In this document: piece by piece, positions 51,988 through 61,748 of the stretch
How positions within the stretch are numbered: the stretch's first letter is position 1
How the letters are laid out: every line of letters begins with the position of its first letter
Assembly (NCBI RefSeq): GCF_003350475.1
Contig: NZ_QQAV01000002.1
Span: 248,001-312,000, forward strand
From: Pseudacidovorax intermedius
GTDB lineage: Bacteria > Pseudomonadota > Gammaproteobacteria > Burkholderiales > Burkholderiaceae_C
Direction: 5' to 3'
DNA: 64,000 nucleotides
Made by a program: the position numbers and the translations under genes
The notes under the pieces: model-generated
Told to the model about the DNA's origin: nothing
The model's database searches: none
What the model saw: only the letters and a program-made list of their open reading frames with translations

Positions 51988-52908
51988 ATGGAAAGCTACG
52001 CACTCCTCCTGGGCGCCATGCTCAGCGCCGGCACCGTGCTGGCCATCGCCGCGCTCGGTCTGCTCATCAACGAGAAGGCCGGCATCGTCAACCTCGGCGC
52101 CGAGGGCATGATGCTGTGCGCCGCCATCGGCGGCTTCGCGGCCTATGTGCACACGCACAACGCCTGGATCGGCTTTGCGGCCGGCATGGCGGTGGGTGCG
52201 CTGCTGGCGGGCCTGTTCGGCGTGCTGGTGATCTGGCTCAACACCAACCAGTACGCCACGGGCCTCGCGCTGTCGCTCTTCGGCGTGGGCTTCTCGGCCT
52301 TCGTCGGCATCAACTACGTGCAGGCCAAGGCGCCAGGCGGCATGGCCTTCGCCATCCCTGTGCTGGGCGACATTCCCTTCATCGGGCCGGCGCTGTTCCG
52401 CCACCATCCGCTGGTGTACTTCGCGGTGGCGCTCACCTTCGCGCTGATCTGGTTCCTGTACCGCACGCGGGCCGGGCTGGTGCTGCGCTCGGTGGGCGAG
52501 TCGCCCGAGTCGGCGCACGCGCTGGGCTATCCGGTGCGGCGCATCCGGCTGATGGCAGTCATGGCCGGCGGCGCGCTGTGCGGTCTGGCGGGCGCCTACC
52601 TGTCGGTGGTCTACACGGGACTGTGGGTGGAGAACATGGTGGCCGGCCGTGGCTGGATCGCGCTGGCGCTCACCACCTTCGCCACCTGGCGGCCCCTGCG
52701 GGTGCTGCTGGGCGCCTACCTCTTTGGCGGCGTGACGCAACTGGGCTTCCACCTGCAGAGCGTGGGCGTCGACGTGCCCAGCCAGTTCCTGGCCATGATG
52801 CCCTACGTGGCCACCATCGTGGTGCTGGCGCTGATCTCGCGCAACCCCGCCTTCATCCGCGTCAACATGCCGGCCTCGATCGGGAAACCGTTCTACCCCG
52901 GCTCATAA
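51988..52908 (+). CDS. Nucleoside ABC transporter permease 2
   Basis: 306 residues, hydrophobic, with NEKAGIVNLGAEGMMLCAA matching the conserved NIGAEG-like motif of BMP-system permeases. LRSVGESPESAHALGYPV is the cytoplasmic loop that contacts the ATPase. It partners permease 1. The Shine-Dalgarno GGGAGG is provided by the repeat just upstream. Confidence 0.91.
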   Translation: MESYALLLGAMLSAGTVLAIAALGLLINEKAGIVNLGAEGMMLCAAIGGFAAYVHTHNAWIGFAAGMAVGALLAGLFGVLVIWLNTNQYATGLALSLFGVGFSAFVGINYVQAKAPGGMAFAIPVLGDIPFIGPALFRHHPLVYFAVALTFALIWFLYRTRAGLVLRSVGESPESAHALGYPVRRIRLMAVMAGGALCGLAGAYLSVVYTGLWVENMVAGRGWIALALTTFATWRPLRVLLGAYLFGGVTQLGFHLQSVGVDVPSQFLAMMPYVATIVVLALISRNPAFIRVNMPASIGKPFYPGS

Positions 52909-52964
52909 TGCGCGCTGCATTTTTTCACCTCCCTCAACGTCTTGCTGCCAAGGACCTTTAGACA

Positions 52965-54137
52965 ATGACCGATCTGAACAAGCGCTCGCTGCTCAAGCTC
53001 GCCGCCATCTCCGCCGCGGCTGCGGCCGCCCTGGTGGGCTGCGGCAAGAAGGAAGAGGCGCCTGCTGCGGCAGCACCCGCGGCGCCCGCGCCCACCGCCG
53101 CCGCGCCCGCTCCGGCTTCGACGGCACCCCTGGAGATCGCCTTCGCCTACGTGGGCCCGGTGGGTGATGGCGGCTGGACCTTCGCCCACGACAACGGCCG
53201 CAAGGCGCTCGAGAAGGAATTCGGCGACAAGATCAAGACCACCTTCGTCGAGAGCGTGCCCGAGTCGGCCGATGCCGAGCGCGTGTTCCGCGACTTCGTG
53301 GGCCAGGGCAAGAAGCTGATCTTCGGCACCACCTTCGGCTACATGGAGCCCATGCTCAAGGTCGCCGGCGACGCCAAGGACGTGAAATTCGAGCATGCCA
53401 CCGGCTACAAGACGGCCGAGAACATGCGCACCTACGACAGCCGCACCTACGAAGGCGCGTACATGGCCGGCATCATCGCTGGCGCCATGACCAAGTCGAA
53501 CAAGCTGGGCGTGGTGGGCTCGGTGCCGATCCCCGAGGTGCTGCGCAACATCAACAGCTTCACGCTGGGTGCCCAGTCGGTGAACCCCAAGATCACCACC
53601 AACGTGGTGTGGGTCAATGAATGGTTCAGCCCGCCCAAGGAAACCGAGGCTGCCACTGCCCTGATCAACGGCGGTGCCGACGTGCTGTTCCAGAACACCG
53701 ATTCGCCGGCCGTGCTCAAGACCGCGCAAGAGAAGGGCAAGCGCGCCTTCGGCTGGGACAGCGACATGACCGCCTACGGTCCCAAGGCCCACTTGGCCTC
53801 GGCCGTGATCAACTGGGGCCCGTACTACATCAAGGCCACCAAGGACGTGCTGGATGGCACCTGGACCACCGGCCAGACCTGGTGGGGCGTGAAGGAAGGC
53901 GCGATCGACCTGGTTTCCGTGGCCGACGACGTGCCGGCCGACATCAAGGCCAAGGTCGACGAGGTCAAGAAGGGCCTGAAGGATGGCACCTTCCAGATCT
54001 GGAAGGGCCCGATCGTCGGCCAGGACGGCAAGGAACTCATCGCCGCCGGCGCAGCCGCTGACGACAAGTTCCTGTCGGGCGTGAACTTCTACGTCAAGGG
54101 CGTCGAAGGCAAGGTGCCAGGCGGCGAAAAGAAGTAA
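52965..54137 (+). CDS. BMP-family nucleoside-binding lipoprotein
   Basis: 390 residues. The signal peptide has a lipobox AALVGC (Cys near residue 26), followed by a Lys/Glu then Ala/Pro-rich tether (to about residue 52). The PBP1-type BMP domain follows: IAFAYVGPVGDGGWTFAHDNG, FGTTFGYMEPMLKVA, TYEGAYMAGIIAGAM, QNTDSPAVLKTAQEKGK and FGWDSDMTAYGP. BMP proteins bind purine or pyrimidine nucleosides for import. Last gene of the ATPase-permease-permease-BMP operon; a strong terminator follows. Confidence 0.93.
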   Translation: MTDLNKRSLLKLAAISAAAAAALVGCGKKEEAPAAAAPAAPAPTAAAPAPASTAPLEIAFAYVGPVGDGGWTFAHDNGRKALEKEFGDKIKTTFVESVPESADAERVFRDFVGQGKKLIFGTTFGYMEPMLKVAGDAKDVKFEHATGYKTAENMRTYDSRTYEGAYMAGIIAGAMTKSNKLGVVGSVPIPEVLRNINSFTLGAQSVNPKITTNVVWVNEWFSPPKETEAATALINGGADVLFQNTDSPAVLKTAQEKGKRAFGWDSDMTAYGPKAHLASAVINWGPYYIKATKDVLDGTWTTGQTWWGVKEGAIDLVSVADDVPADIKAKVDEVKKGLKDGTFQIWKGPIVGQDGKELIAAGAAADDKFLSGVNFYVKGVEGKVPGGEKK

Positions 54138-54160
54138 GCACGCTGCTGAAAACATCACGG

Positions 54161-54183
54161 GGCCACCTTCGGGTGGCCTTTTT
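54161..54183 (+). terminator. Rho-independent terminator after the nucleoside ABC operon
   Basis: GGCCACC-TTCG-GGTGGCC, a 7-bp stem with a stable TTCG loop followed by TTTTT. Confidence 0.88.
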
Positions 54184-54270
54184 CGTTGGGTGTCTCCTGC
54201 CTCTGACACGCGATGATGCTGATGGGCACGCTCATGCCCGCTTCGGAATTCGCACATCAGGGAAAGCACG

Positions 54271-54837
54271 ATGGCAACTCAAGCGACAAACACCGGCGCA
54301 GTCACAACCAGCAGAAAGGAATTGAGCGGAATTCGATGGGTTTCAAGATTTCCAACCAGCACATCTTGCGACGACCTAGCAGCTCCTTTCAGAGGCAACG
54401 TGAACAGATTCATTAGCGCCATCCAGGCTGCAGGCGGGACCGTGCGCATTTCGGCCACCTATCGCCCGAGAGAGCGTGCGTATCTCATGCACTACGCTGC
54501 AGCAATAGCAAGAGGCAGCGTTGCGCCGGATCGTGTACCTTCCATGGCCGGAGTGGACATCGAATGGGATCATGGGGCGAACGAAGCATCACTCGCTGCA
54601 GCCCGAGCAATGGCGGCAGCCTACGACATCGTCTATCCGCCGGCCTTGCTCACACGGCACACGGAACGCGCAGCGATTGACATGACGATTTCTGGTCTGC
54701 GCAACAAGACTGTTAAGGATGCGTCGGGCGCTGACATTCCGATCAAGACGGAAAGTGATCTGTACGAAGTGGGTGAGAGCTATGGCGTCATGAAGCATCG
54801 CGTTGATCGCCCCCACTGGTCCGACAACGGCCATTGA
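54271..54837 (+). CDS. M15-like zinc D,D-peptidase domain protein, candidate toxin/effector
   Basis: 188 residues with no signal peptide. A likely metallopeptidase fold of the VanY/M15 type: RISATYRPRERAYLMHYA is a helix preceding the site. LLTRHTERAAIDM gives His130 and Asp137 (canonical SxHxxGxAxD with Gly changed to Arg), and VDRPHWSDNGH gives catalytic Asp179 and His182. M15 enzymes cut D-Ala-containing peptidoglycan cross-links or stems. GC content is visibly lower than in flanking genes. AGGGA precedes the ATG. It is followed 7 nt later by a signal-peptide protein. A cytoplasmic PG hydrolase next to a periplasmic partner suggests an exported effector and its immunity protein; a phage-type endolysin is the main alternative. 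Confidence 0.65.
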   Translation: MATQATNTGAVTTSRKELSGIRWVSRFPTSTSCDDLAAPFRGNVNRFISAIQAAGGTVRISATYRPRERAYLMHYAAAIARGSVAPDRVPSMAGVDIEWDHGANEASLAAARAMAAAYDIVYPPALLTRHTERAAIDMTISGLRNKTVKDASGADIPIKTESDLYEVGESYGVMKHRVDRPHWSDNGH

Positions 54838-54844
54838 GGCTCTA

Positions 54845-55333
54845 ATGCAGCGACTTGTACTGCTTGCCATCCTTGGGCTTACAGCCGCCCTCGCACGCGC
54901 GGAACCAGCTTTTGTGCAGGTGTTGCCTGACGGCAAGCGCGAGCTATTCACGACCCGCGTGCTGGCGCCGGGTGACGAGATTCAAAGCCAATTTCCTGAC
55001 TCCAGCGGACGGCCCCGGTGTTGCGTGAAATTGCGGGTACTCAATACGCTACCGGATTCGTCCCGCGTCACCGATCAGTTGAACGAGGAGCACGTGTATT
55101 CGTACCAATTGCCAGCGTCAGATCTGATCAATGGCGTGCCCTTCATCGGCGCCGCATGGACGGGCCCGTTCAAGGGAAAAGTTCGCAACCCGATGCCCAC
55201 GGTCTGCACCAGCAACGAAGGTGCGCATCTTCTGCTGATGGAACGAGGTCGTCCGAAGGCACACCTCTACATGTATTTCGGCTACGACGTGGAGCCCACC
55301 TGCACCGAGAGGCTGCTCGCACGCTTCGAATGA
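54845..55333 (+). CDS. Small secreted Cys-containing protein, candidate immunity protein
   Basis: 162 residues, no recognised family. The signal peptide MQRLVLLAILGLTAALARA is cleaved before EPAFVQV. The mature part is about 143 residues with four cysteines (RCCVKLR, TVCTSN, EPTCTERL), enough for two disulfides. No membrane segment follows. It starts 7 nt after the peptidase stop, with GAGG overlapping that stop, so the two are co-translated. Lower GC than neighbours, like its partner. The pairing suggests it neutralises the peptidase in the periplasm; this is inference only. Confidence 0.65.
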   Translation: MQRLVLLAILGLTAALARAEPAFVQVLPDGKRELFTTRVLAPGDEIQSQFPDSSGRPRCCVKLRVLNTLPDSSRVTDQLNEEHVYSYQLPASDLINGVPFIGAAWTGPFKGKVRNPMPTVCTSNEGAHLLLMERGRPKAHLYMYFGYDVEPTCTERLLARFE

Positions 55334-56449
<1,116 letters not shown>

Positions 56450-56455
56450 CGATGA

Positions 56456-57994
56456 TCAGCTGCGCTTCGGGCTCACCGTCTTGCGATACCCCACCCGCCC
56501 CTTGTCGTCGACGCTTTCCAGGTGGACGTCGAAGCCCCAGAGCCGCGCGACGTGCTTGAGCACCTCGGGCGTCTCTTCATGCAGCGGCCGACCGTTGCGC
56601 TGCGTGTGGCGCAGCGTCAGTGAGCGGTCGCCGCGGAGATCCACATTCCAGACCTGGATGTCGGGCTCGCGGCTACCCAGGTCGTACTGTCGCGCGAGCG
56701 ATTCGCGCAGGGCCCGGTAGCCGGCTTCGTCGTGGATGGCGGCCACTTCCAGTTCCGGATCGGCCTCATGGTCGCGTATCGCAAAGAAGCGGAAGTCGCG
56801 CATGACCTTCGGGCTCAGGAACTGGCCGACGAAGCTCTCGTCCTTGAAGTTGCGCATGGCGTAGTCCAGCGTCGTCAGCCAGTTGGAGCCGGCGATGTCG
56901 GGGAACCACTGCCGGTCTTCCTCGGTGGGCTTCTCGCAGATGCGCTTGAGGTCGCTGTACATCGCGAAGCCCAACGCGTAGGGATTGATGCCGCTGTAGG
57001 CGCGGTGCCCCACCGGCGGCTGGTAGACCACGGCGGTGTGCGAGCTCAGCCACTCGATCATGAAGCCGTCGGCCAGCAGGCCGCGGTCGTACATGGTGTT
57101 GAGCAGCGTGTAGTGCCAGAACGTGGCCCAGCCCTCGTTCATGACCTGCGTCTGGCGCTGCGGGTAGAAGTACTGCGCCACCTTGCGCACGATGCGCACC
57201 ACTTCGCGCTGCCAGGGCTCCAGCAGGGCGGCGTTCTTTTCGATGAAGTACAGCAGGTTCTCCTGCGGCTCCTCGGGAAAGCGGCGCGCCGCCTGTGGGT
57301 CCTGCGCCGCGGCACCGGAGCGTGGCACCGTGCGCCACAGGTCGTTGAGCTGGCGCTGGATGTAGGCCTCGCGCTCGGCGCGGCGTTCCTTCTCCTGCGC
57401 CAGCGAACGCTTCTGCGGCCGGCGATAGCGGTCCACGCCGTAGTTCATCAGCGCGTGGCAGGAGTCGAGCAAGTCTTCCACCGCCTCCACGCCATGGCGT
57501 TCCTCGCACTCGGCAATGTAGTTCTTGGCGTAGACCAAGTAGTCGATGATGGACGAGGCATCCGTCCACATGCGGAAGAGGTAGTTGCCCTTGAAGAAGC
57601 TGTTGTGGCCGTAGGCCGCGTGGGCGATCACCAGCGACTGCATGGCCATCGTGTTCTCCTCCATCAGGTAGGAGATGCATGGGTCGGAGTTGATGACGAT
57701 CTCGTAGGCCAGGCCCATGTGGCCGCGGCGGTAGTTCTTTTCGGTGGCGATGAACTGCTTGCCGTAGGACCAGTGGCGGTAGAGCACCGGCATGCCCACG
57801 CTGGCGTAGGCGTCCATCATCTGCTCGGCCGAGATGATCTCCAGCTGGTTCGGGTAGGTGTCCAGGCCGAAGGCGCGCGCCGTTCTGGCGATCTCGTCGT
57901 GGTAGGTCTCGATGAGCTCGAAGGTCCAGTCGGACGGGCTGGGCAGGCGCTCGGGCGCGCGCTCGAAGACGGGGGGCAGGCGGGACGGGGTCAT
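56456..57994 (-). CDS. SpoVR family protein (YcgB-like)
   Basis: 512 residues, close to E. coli YcgB throughout: WTFELIETYHDEI, EQMMDAYASVGMPVLYRHWS, GLAYEIVINSDPCISYLMEEN, HACYGHN-like HAAYGHNSFFKGN, and QVMNEGWATFWHYTLLN. The biochemical function is unknown; the family is linked to stationary phase and spore cortex formation. Start chosen at MTPSRLP with AAGGA upstream; earlier starts (58021, 58027) are possible. Third gene of prkA-yeaH-spoVR. Confidence 0.9.
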   Translation of the reverse strand: MTPSRLPPVFERAPERLPSPSDWTFELIETYHDEIARTARAFGLDTYPNQLEIISAEQMMDAYASVGMPVLYRHWSYGKQFIATEKNYRRGHMGLAYEIVINSDPCISYLMEENTMAMQSLVIAHAAYGHNSFFKGNYLFRMWTDASSIIDYLVYAKNYIAECEERHGVEAVEDLLDSCHALMNYGVDRYRRPQKRSLAQEKERRAEREAYIQRQLNDLWRTVPRSGAAAQDPQAARRFPEEPQENLLYFIEKNAALLEPWQREVVRIVRKVAQYFYPQRQTQVMNEGWATFWHYTLLNTMYDRGLLADGFMIEWLSSHTAVVYQPPVGHRAYSGINPYALGFAMYSDLKRICEKPTEEDRQWFPDIAGSNWLTTLDYAMRNFKDESFVGQFLSPKVMRDFRFFAIRDHEADPELEVAAIHDEAGYRALRESLARQYDLGSREPDIQVWNVDLRGDRSLTLRHTQRNGRPLHEETPEVLKHVARLWGFDVHLESVDDKGRVGYRKTVSPKRS

Positions 57995-58027
57995 CGTGTC
58001 CTTGGCTCCTGGCGGGTTCATTCCCAC

Positions 58028-59314
58028 TTAGGCGGCGGCTGCCGCGCCTTCCTTCTTGAACAGCTCGCGGAACACCGGGTAGATGTCCTGCGCGCTCGAC
58101 ACCTTGCGCATCGCGAAGTGGCCGAAGCGGTCTTCGAGTTGCGTGTATTCCTGCCACAGATTCTGCTCGGCCTCGGCCACCTGCACATAGGCGTAGTAGC
58201 GCACCAGCGGCAGGATGGCATCGGCCAGCAACTCGCGGCATCGGCCGCTGTCCTGGTGCCAGTTGTCGCCGTCGCTGGCCTGCGCGCCGTAGATGTTCCA
58301 TTCGCTGCTCGGGTAGCGGGCGCGGATGATGTCGCGCATCAGCACCAGCGCACTGGAGACCACGGTGCCGCCGGTCTCCGTCGCATGGAAGAAGTCGTCC
58401 TCGCTCACTTCCTGCGCCTGCGTGTGGTGGCGGATGAAGACGAGTTCGATCTTCTCGTAGTGCTTGGTGAGGAACAGATACAGCAGCATGAAGAAGCGCT
58501 TGGACATGTCCTTGCGCGCCTCGTCCATGGAGCCGGAGATGTCCATGAGGCAGAACATCACGGCCTTGGCGCTCGGCACCGGTGTGCGCACCCGGCTGCG
58601 GTAGCGCAGGTCGATGGGGTCGATGTAGGGCACATGACGCGCGCGGCGGCGGATGCCGTCCAGCTCGTCCTGCAGCGACTTCATCAACTCCGCATCGGGC
58701 TCAGGCTCGCGCGCCAGGTCGGCGATGCGCGCTTCAAGCGCCCGGATGTCCTTGCGGTCCTGCCCACCCAGCGCGATGCGCCGCGCCAGTGCGCCACGCA
58801 TGGAGCGCACCACATGCAGGTTGTTGGGCGTGCCGTCGCTGGTAAAGCCCGCGCGGTGGCTCTTCCACTCGGGCACCTCGGCCAGTTGCGTGCGGATCAG
58901 GTGGGGCAGGGCGAGGTCCTCGAAGAAGACCTGCATGAACTCCTCGCGCGTGAGGCGGAAGACGAAATCGTCCTCGCCTTCGCCGCTGTCGCTGGCCTGG
59001 CCACTGCCCGAGCCGCTGCCGCCCTGGCCCTTGGGCCGCTCGATGCGGTCGCCGCGCACGTACTCCTGGTTGCCCGGATGCACGTACTCGCGGTTGCCGC
59101 CCTGCGCGTGGCCGAAGGTGGGTTCGGACACGTCGCGCCGGGGCAGCGTGATGTCCTCACCCGCCTCCAGGTTGCGGATGCCCCGGCCGCTGACCGCCTT
59201 GCGCACCGCGTCGCGGATCTGCGTGCGGTAGCGGCGCAGGAAGCGCTCGCGGTTGCCGACCGACTTGTTCTTGCCCGACAGGCGCCGGTCAATGATCTGC
59301 TGGAACATCGCCAA
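58028..59314 (-). CDS. yeaH: DUF444/YeaH family protein
   Basis: 428 residues. FQQIIDRRLSGKNKSVGNRERFLRRYR, YVRGDRIERPKGQGG (Ser/Gly-rich linker near residue 100) and FRLTREEFMQVFFEDLALP match YeaH. A VWA-like domain with MIDAS sequence MDISGSMDEARKDM follows near residue 265. It works with the kinase PrkA/YeaG in a stress pathway of unclear mechanism. A TTG start is chosen because GGAGGTG lies 7 nt before it, while the ATG two codons later is 13 nt away. Confidence 0.9.
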   Translation of the reverse strand: MAMFQQIIDRRLSGKNKSVGNRERFLRRYRTQIRDAVRKAVSGRGIRNLEAGEDITLPRRDVSEPTFGHAQGGNREYVHPGNQEYVRGDRIERPKGQGGSGSGSGQASDSGEGEDDFVFRLTREEFMQVFFEDLALPHLIRTQLAEVPEWKSHRAGFTSDGTPNNLHVVRSMRGALARRIALGGQDRKDIRALEARIADLAREPEPDAELMKSLQDELDGIRRRARHVPYIDPIDLRYRSRVRTPVPSAKAVMFCLMDISGSMDEARKDMSKRFFMLLYLFLTKHYEKIELVFIRHHTQAQEVSEDDFFHATETGGTVVSSALVLMRDIIRARYPSSEWNIYGAQASDGDNWHQDSGRCRELLADAILPLVRYYAYVQVAEAEQNLWQEYTQLEDRFGHFAMRKVSSAQDIYPVFRELFKKEGAAAAA

Positions 59315-59348
59315 GGTGCAGCACCTCCATGGTGGCGGAGAGGATTGG

Positions 59349-61271
59349 TCAGGACGACTTGCGCACGCGCAGGTACCACTCGCAGAGCAGGCGCACCTGC
59401 TTGGGCGTGTAGCCCTTCTCGACCATGCGCGTGACGAAGTCCTCGTGCTTCTTCTGCTCGTCGGCGCTGCTCTTGGCGTTGAAGCTGATCACCGGCAACA
59501 GCTCCTCGGTGTTCGAGAACATCTTCTTCTCGATCACCGTGCGCAGCTTCTCGTAGCTGGTCCACGTCGGGTTGCGGCCGTTGTTGCTGGCCCGCGCCCG
59601 CAGCACGAAGTTGACGATCTCGTTGCGGAAGTCCTTCGGATTGGAGATGCCGGCCGGCTTCTCGATCTTCTCCAGCTCGGCATTGAGGGCCGCGCGGTCG
59701 AAGACCTCGCCGGTATCGACATCGCGGTACTCCTGGTCCTGGATCCAGTAGTCGGCATAGGTCACGTAGCGGTCGAAGATGTTCTGGCCGTACTCGGAGT
59801 AGCTCTCCAGGTAGGCCGTCTGGATCTCCTTGCCGATGAACTCCGCATAGCGCGGCGCCAGCATCTCCTTGATGTAGCCGATGTACTTCTGCTCGGTCTC
59901 GGGCGGGAACTGCTCGCGCTCGATCTGCTGCTCCAGCACGTACATCAGGTGCACCGGATTGGCGGCAACCTCGGTGCTGTCGAAGTTGAAGACCTTGGAG
60001 ATGATCTTGAAGGCGAAGCGGGTGGAGACACCACTCATGCCCTCGTCGACGCCCGCGTAGTCGCGGTACTCCTGCAGCGACTTGGCCTTGGGATCGGTGT
60101 CCTTCAGGTTCTCGCCGTCGTAGATCTGCATCTTGCTGAAGACGTTGGAGTTCTCCGGCTCCTTCAGCCGCGTGAGCACCGAGAACTGGGCCATCATCTT
60201 CAGCGTGCCGGGCGCGCAGGGCGCCGCGGCCAGCGAGGAGTTGCGCACCAGCTTGTCGTAGATGCGGATCTCTTCCGAGACGCGCAGGCAGTACGGCACC
60301 TTGACGATGTAGATGCGGTCGAGGAAGGCCTCGTTGTTCTTGTTGTTGCGGAAGGCCTTCCACTCGCTTTCGTTGCTGTGGGCCAGCACCACGCCGTCGA
60401 AGGGAATGGCGCCGAAGCCTTCGGTACCCTTGAAGTTGCCTTCCTGCGTGGCCGTCAGCAACGGGTGCAGCACCTTGATCGGCGCCTTGAACATTTCCAC
60501 GAATTCGAGCAGCCCCTGGTTGGCCAGGCACAGGCCGCCGGAGTAGCTATAGGCGTCGGGGTCGTCCTGCGCATAGGTCTCCAGTTTGCGGATGTCGACC
60601 TTGCCGACCAGCGAGCTGATGTCCTGGTTGTTCTCGTCGCCTGGCTCGGTCTTGGCCACCGCGATCTGCTTGAGCACCGACGGGTAGCGCTTGACCACCT
60701 TGAACTGGCGGATGTCGCCGCCGTACTCCTCCAGCCGCTTGACGGCCCAGGGCGAAAGGATGCGCTGCAGGTAGCGCCGGGGGATGCCGTATTCCTTCTC
60801 CAGGATCTCGCCGTCCTCGGCGGCATCGAAGAGGCCCAGCGGCGACTCGTTCACCGGCGAGCCCTGGATGGCATAGAAGGGCACCTGCTCCATCAGCTGC
60901 TTGAGCCGCTCGGCGATGGAGCTCTTGCCGCCGCCCACCGGGCCCAGCAGGTAAAGGATCTGCTTCTTTTCTTCGAGGCCCTGTGCCGCGTGGCGGAAGT
61001 ACGAGACCACCTGTTCGATGGCGTCTTCCATGCCGTAGAACTCGCGGAAGGCCGGGTAGATCTTGATGACCTTGTTCGCAAAGATCCGCGACAGGCGTGG
61101 GTCGTTGCGGGTGTCGACCACCTCCGGATCCCCGATGGCCTTCAGCATCCGCTCGGCGGCGGTCGCGTAGGCCGTGGCGTCGCGCTTGCAGACGTTCAGG
61201 TAGTCCTGCAGCGACATGACCTCTTCGCGCGTGCGCTCGTACCGGGCGGTGAAGTTGCTGATGACGTCCAT
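59349..61271 (-). CDS. prkA: PrkA/YeaG family serine protein kinase
   Basis: 640 residues. AAA+-like N-terminus with Walker A YLLGPVGGGKSSIAERLK (about residues 107-124) and VPFYAIQGSPVNESPL, plus a C-terminal PrkA kinase domain. GVVLAHSNESEWKAF and RNSSLAAAPCAPG are typical segments. It autophosphorylates and phosphorylates targets under starvation. A strong GGAGGTG lies 7 nt before the ATG. First gene of the prkA-yeaH-spoVR operon. Confidence 0.93.
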   Translation of the reverse strand: MDVISNFTARYERTREEVMSLQDYLNVCKRDATAYATAAERMLKAIGDPEVVDTRNDPRLSRIFANKVIKIYPAFREFYGMEDAIEQVVSYFRHAAQGLEEKKQILYLLGPVGGGKSSIAERLKQLMEQVPFYAIQGSPVNESPLGLFDAAEDGEILEKEYGIPRRYLQRILSPWAVKRLEEYGGDIRQFKVVKRYPSVLKQIAVAKTEPGDENNQDISSLVGKVDIRKLETYAQDDPDAYSYSGGLCLANQGLLEFVEMFKAPIKVLHPLLTATQEGNFKGTEGFGAIPFDGVVLAHSNESEWKAFRNNKNNEAFLDRIYIVKVPYCLRVSEEIRIYDKLVRNSSLAAAPCAPGTLKMMAQFSVLTRLKEPENSNVFSKMQIYDGENLKDTDPKAKSLQEYRDYAGVDEGMSGVSTRFAFKIISKVFNFDSTEVAANPVHLMYVLEQQIEREQFPPETEQKYIGYIKEMLAPRYAEFIGKEIQTAYLESYSEYGQNIFDRYVTYADYWIQDQEYRDVDTGEVFDRAALNAELEKIEKPAGISNPKDFRNEIVNFVLRARASNNGRNPTWTSYEKLRTVIEKKMFSNTEELLPVISFNAKSSADEQKKHEDFVTRMVEKGYTPKQVRLLCEWYLRVRKSS

Positions 61272-61671
61272 GGGTGCACACCTCCAATGGGTCGGCAGGA
61301 TTCAACATCGAGCCACAGCGGATGACCAGGCCGCCAGGCTCCGGAAACTCCTCAAGACGCGGTTCCAGCATACGGCAGAACCTTGCGCGGCGCGCGCTTC
61401 GATGAAAGGGACGAAACCCGCCCAATTCTTCGGGCCGCACGCCGGGCCGAAGTTCCACCCCGACTGGCACATCAGCTGATACGCAAAAGACGTGCCGCTG
61501 GATGGAGCCATGCATGCAAACCCGCAGGAATCGAGGGAAAGACCTACGTCCGTCGGTGCCGGCCCACAGGCGCGTAGGCCGAGGACCTCAGCGAAACCAG
61601 CGAAGGGAGCGTGGCCCGCCGACAACACTTCCTGGCGGCTGCGGGCGCGGCGCGCGCTGGGCCGGAACACG
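61272..61671. other. Gene-poor region between prkA and the dnaJ terminator
   Basis: About 400 nt upstream of prkA. Several short open frames occur on both strands, but none shows protein-family character or a ribosome-binding site. It contains the palindrome ATCAGCTGAT at 61471-61480 and should hold the prkA promoter, which I could not pin down. Confidence 0.5.
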
Positions 61672-61708
61672 AAAAAGGCGCTGGGCGACCGGAGTCGCGC
61701 AGCGCCTG
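61672..61708 (-). terminator. Terminator after dnaJ
   Basis: On the minus strand AGGCGCTG ... CAGCGCCT followed by TTTTTC, a rho-independent terminator about 40 nt beyond the dnaJ stop. Confidence 0.8.
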
Positions 61709-61748
61709 AGCGGTGGCAGAGGAGGGCACGAAGCACCTCCCCGCGGGG

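Noticed and set aside
61302-61736. 144-codon minus-strand frame upstream of prkA
   Set aside because: It overlaps the dnaJ terminator, has no ribosome-binding site, and its composition shifts along the frame.
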